Origin: Verrucomicrobiaceae bacterium
Lineage (GTDB): Bacteria > Verrucomicrobiota > Verrucomicrobiia > Verrucomicrobiales > Akkermansiaceae
Length of the DNA stretch: 64,000 bases
Direction of reading: 5' to 3'
NCBI GenBank assembly: GCA_027491155.1
Contig: JAIXWR010000037.1
Location: 124,001 to 188,000, forward strand
Shown here: positions 62,246-64,000 of the stretch, in pieces
Layout of the letters: each line of letters starts with the position of its first letter
Position numbering within the stretch: position 1 is the first letter of the stretch
Made by a program: the position numbers and the translations under genes
The notes under the pieces: model-generated
The model's database searches: none
What the model was told of the DNA's origin: nothing
The model's input: the letters and a program-made list of their open reading frames with translations, nothing else

Positions 62246-63055
62246 TCAGCCGAAGCGGCCGCTGATGTAGTCCAAAGTACGCTTCTTTTCCGGGTTTTCG
62301 AAGATCTTCCGCGTCGTGTCGTATTCCACGACCTCCCCGAGGTAGAAGAAGGCCGTGCGATCCGACACCCGCGCCGCCTGCTGCATGTTGTGGGTGACGA
62401 TGACGATCGTGTAGTGCTGCCGCAAGTCGAGGATCAATTCCTCGACACGCGCGGTGGCGACCGGGTCCAGCGCCGAGCAGGGCTCGTCCATCAGGATGAT
62501 CTCCGGATCCACCGCCATCGTGCGGGCGATGCACAGGCGCTGCTGCTGGCCGCCGGAAAGGCCGGTGGCCACGTCGTCCAGGCGGTCCTTCACCTCGTCC
62601 CACAGCGCGGCGCGGCGCAGCGAGCGCTCCACTACCTCGTCCAGCGCCGCTTTCTTGCTCTCCCCGAGCGTCCGGGGGCCGTAGGCGACGTTGTCGTAGA
62701 TGCTGCGGGGAAAGGGATTGTATTTCTGGAACACCATGCCGACGTGGCGGCGCAATTGCACGGGATCCACCTCGCGGTCGGCGATGTTGGCGCCTTCGAT
62801 GACGATCGCCCCCTTGGTCACCCGGGCTCCGGGGACAAGGTCGTTCATCCGGTTGAAACAGCGCAACAAGGTGGTCTTGCCGCAACCGGAGGGGCCGATG
62901 AAGGCGGTCACCTGGTTGGCCGGGATGTCGAGCGTCACATCCTTCAACACCTGCTTGTCGCCGTAGCTGAAATCGAGGTCCACCACCCGGATGGCGGGTT
63001 CGGCGCTCGAAAGCCCGTTTCGGGTGCCGCTCGTGGGGAGGGTCTGTGGCGTCAT
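62246..63055 (-). CDS. pstB: Phosphate ABC transporter ATPase
   Basis: About 269 residues (286 if the ATG at 63106 is used). It powers high-affinity phosphate uptake at the inner membrane. Walker [20 protein letters not shown], signature [14 protein letters not shown], Walker [14 protein letters not shown] and the switch His in VTHNMQQA are all present. Next to phoU. A second pstB-like gene lies upstream, 280 bases away, separated by GC-rich partial palindromes and no gene. Confidence 0.95.
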   Translation of the reverse strand: MTPQTLPTSGTRNGLSSAEPAIRVVDLDFSYGDKQVLKDVTLDIPANQVTAFIGPSGCGKTTLLRCFNRMNDLVPGARVTKGAIVIEGANIADREVDPVQLRRHVGMVFQKYNPFPRSIYDNVAYGPRTLGESKKAALDEVVERSLRRAALWDEVKDRLDDVATGLSGGQQQRLCIARTMAVDPEIILMDEPCSALDPVATARVEELILDLRQHYTIVIVTHNMQQAARVSDRTAFFYLGEVVEYDTTRKIFENPEKKRTLDYISGRFG

Positions 63056-63386
63056 CGGCTGGGATTCACGCCGTCTCCGCGGCGCAGCGTCGCTTAACAG
63101 TGGCATGGGACTTTGTAAAGGTCGGGACCGGGCCCGGACCGGACTCTGTCACGGAAATCAACCCGTGCCGCCCGATCGCCGTGCCGCTTTTGTCACACCC
63201 GCTCCGGAAACCCGCTGTTGACCGGGACCTGGCGCTTTTCCGGGCCAGAAGACCCGTCAGATCCCGGGCGCGCACGGCGACGTCGAGGAAGCGCCAGCCC
63301 GGCCAAGCAAAGGGAATCAAGCGGCTCGCCGCCGGGGCCTGTGCCATCATGTGGGTCTGGGGCTGAAGGTCGCGGGCCGAGCCCTT

Positions 63387-64000
63387 TCAACCGAAGGCAC
63401 CCGACACGTAGGACTCCGTCTGCTGCTGGTCGGGCTTGGTGAAGATCTTCGTGGTGGGACCGTGCTCGATCAGCTTGCCGAGAAAGAAAAAGGCCGTCTT
63501 GTCGGAGCAGCGGCTCGCCTGGGCCAGGTTGTGGGTGACGATGACGATGGTGTAGTCGTTCTTCAGCTCCAGCAGCAACTCCTCGATCTTGAGGGTCGAC
63601 AGCGGGTCGAGCGCGGAGCAGGGCTCGTCCATCAGGATGATGTCGGGCCGGGTGGCGATCGTGCGGGCAATGCACAGGCGCTGCTGCTGCCCGCCCGAAA
63701 GCCCGAAGGCGCTCGACTTGAGCCGGTCCTTCACGTCGTCCCAAAGCGCCACCCGCCGCAGGCAGTATTCGACCCGCTCCTCGAGGGCCGACCGGTCCTT
63801 CTCGCCGTGGATCCGCAGGCCGTAGGCCACGTTGTCGAAGATCGATTTCGGGAAGGGATTCCACTTCTGGAACACCATGCCGACCCGGCGGCGGAGCGTC
63901 TGGAGGTCGAGGTCCGGACGGGCGATGTCGATGCCCGCGACGCGGATGCTGCCGCCGGTGACCCGCGCGCCCGGGATGCGGTCGTTGATCCGGTTGAAGC
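63387..64000 (-). CDS. pstB: Second phosphate ABC transporter ATPase, 5' end outside window
   Basis: Partial: the C-terminal 200 or so residues of a PstB paralogue, running off the window end on the N-terminal side. It contains [58 protein letters not shown] and [18 protein letters not shown]. It differs from the downstream PstB at many positions, so it is an older paralogue and not a recent duplication. The remaining pst genes presumably lie beyond 64000. Confidence 0.93.
   Translation of the reverse strand, partial: FNRINDRIPGARVTGGSIRVAGIDIARPDLDLQTLRRRVGMVFQKWNPFPKSIFDNVAYGLRIHGEKDRSALEERVEYCLRRVALWDDVKDRLKSSAFGLSGGQQQRLCIARTIATRPDIILMDEPCSALDPLSTLKIEELLLELKNDYTIVIVTHNLAQASRCSDKTAFFFLGKLIEHGPTTKIFTKPDQQQTESYVSGAFG

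Noticed and set aside
1-64000. tRNA, rRNA and CRISPR arrays
   Set aside because: I saw no cloverleaf with a TTCGA-type arm, no rRNA sequence and no regularly spaced repeats; a covariance search could still find a small RNA I missed.

Overview
The window is high-GC DNA from a free-living member of the Verrucomicrobiota, most likely a Verrucomicrobiae relative near Luteolibacter or Haloferula. The placement is inference from gene content. It rests on a DUF1501/DUF1549 secreted-protein pair, a DUF1080 protein, three pseudopilins of the Verru_Chthon cassette type, a TPR-secretin like the Akkermansia pilus secretin, an SHD1-like retropepsin, PQQ-type dehydrogenase/haem fusions, and short palindromic intergenic repeats. 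No rRNA, tRNA or CRISPR array was recognised.

Layout. 1-8.8 kb: an MBL-fold hydrolase, an SDR, a DUF6941-like protein, a penicillin-binding protein, a Ste24-type M48 protease, an aldo/keto reductase and small envelope proteins. 8.9-14.6 kb: two tandem paralogues joining a glucose/sorbosone-dehydrogenase propeller to a di-haem c-type domain. 14.6-19.4 kb: an SLC13 permease, gatB, an HNH nuclease and a DUF1080 protein. 19.5-24.5 kb: an AsmA-like membrane protein, a large secretin and ribF. 24.6-26.0 kb: a TPR protein. 26.0-28.45 kb: a block of small, AT-richer minus-strand genes separated by three attC-like recombination sites. I read this as an integron cassette array without an integrase in the window. 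28.8-36.4 kb: a DadA-like oxidase, an OmpH/Skp chaperone, an AraC-family regulator, a palindrome cluster and the DUF1501/DUF1549 pair. 36.7-42.5 kb: one 1,937-residue megasynthase (FAAL-PCP-C-A-PCP-TE). 42.7-44.1 kb: a C25-like peptidase. 44.5-49 kb: a minus-strand housekeeping run (UbiA-like, adk, fmt, small secreted protein, pyrH, frr). 49-54.3 kb: an exonuclease, aroB, three pseudopilins and galE. 54.4-64 kb: a Tyr-rich lipoprotein, a rhomboid protease, an isolated nuoBC pair, trpA, dapF, a decayed zeta-like kinase, xylA, and phoU with two pstB genes, the second cut by the window end.

How the parts fit together. Most loci are short operons with 4-base ATGA or GTGA overlaps, which suggests translational coupling; Shine-Dalgarno sequences are often weak. 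The notable accessory content is the cassette array and the single-gene lipo-amino-acid synthetase. The synthetase's adenylation pocket resembles glycine codes, and its thioesterase has Cys where Ser is usual. Several systems are incomplete here: pseudopilins without protein A, a secretin without its pilus partners, and nuoBC without nuoA or nuoD. Start codons were re-chosen where upstream in-frame extension looked non-coding. GTG starts appear common.
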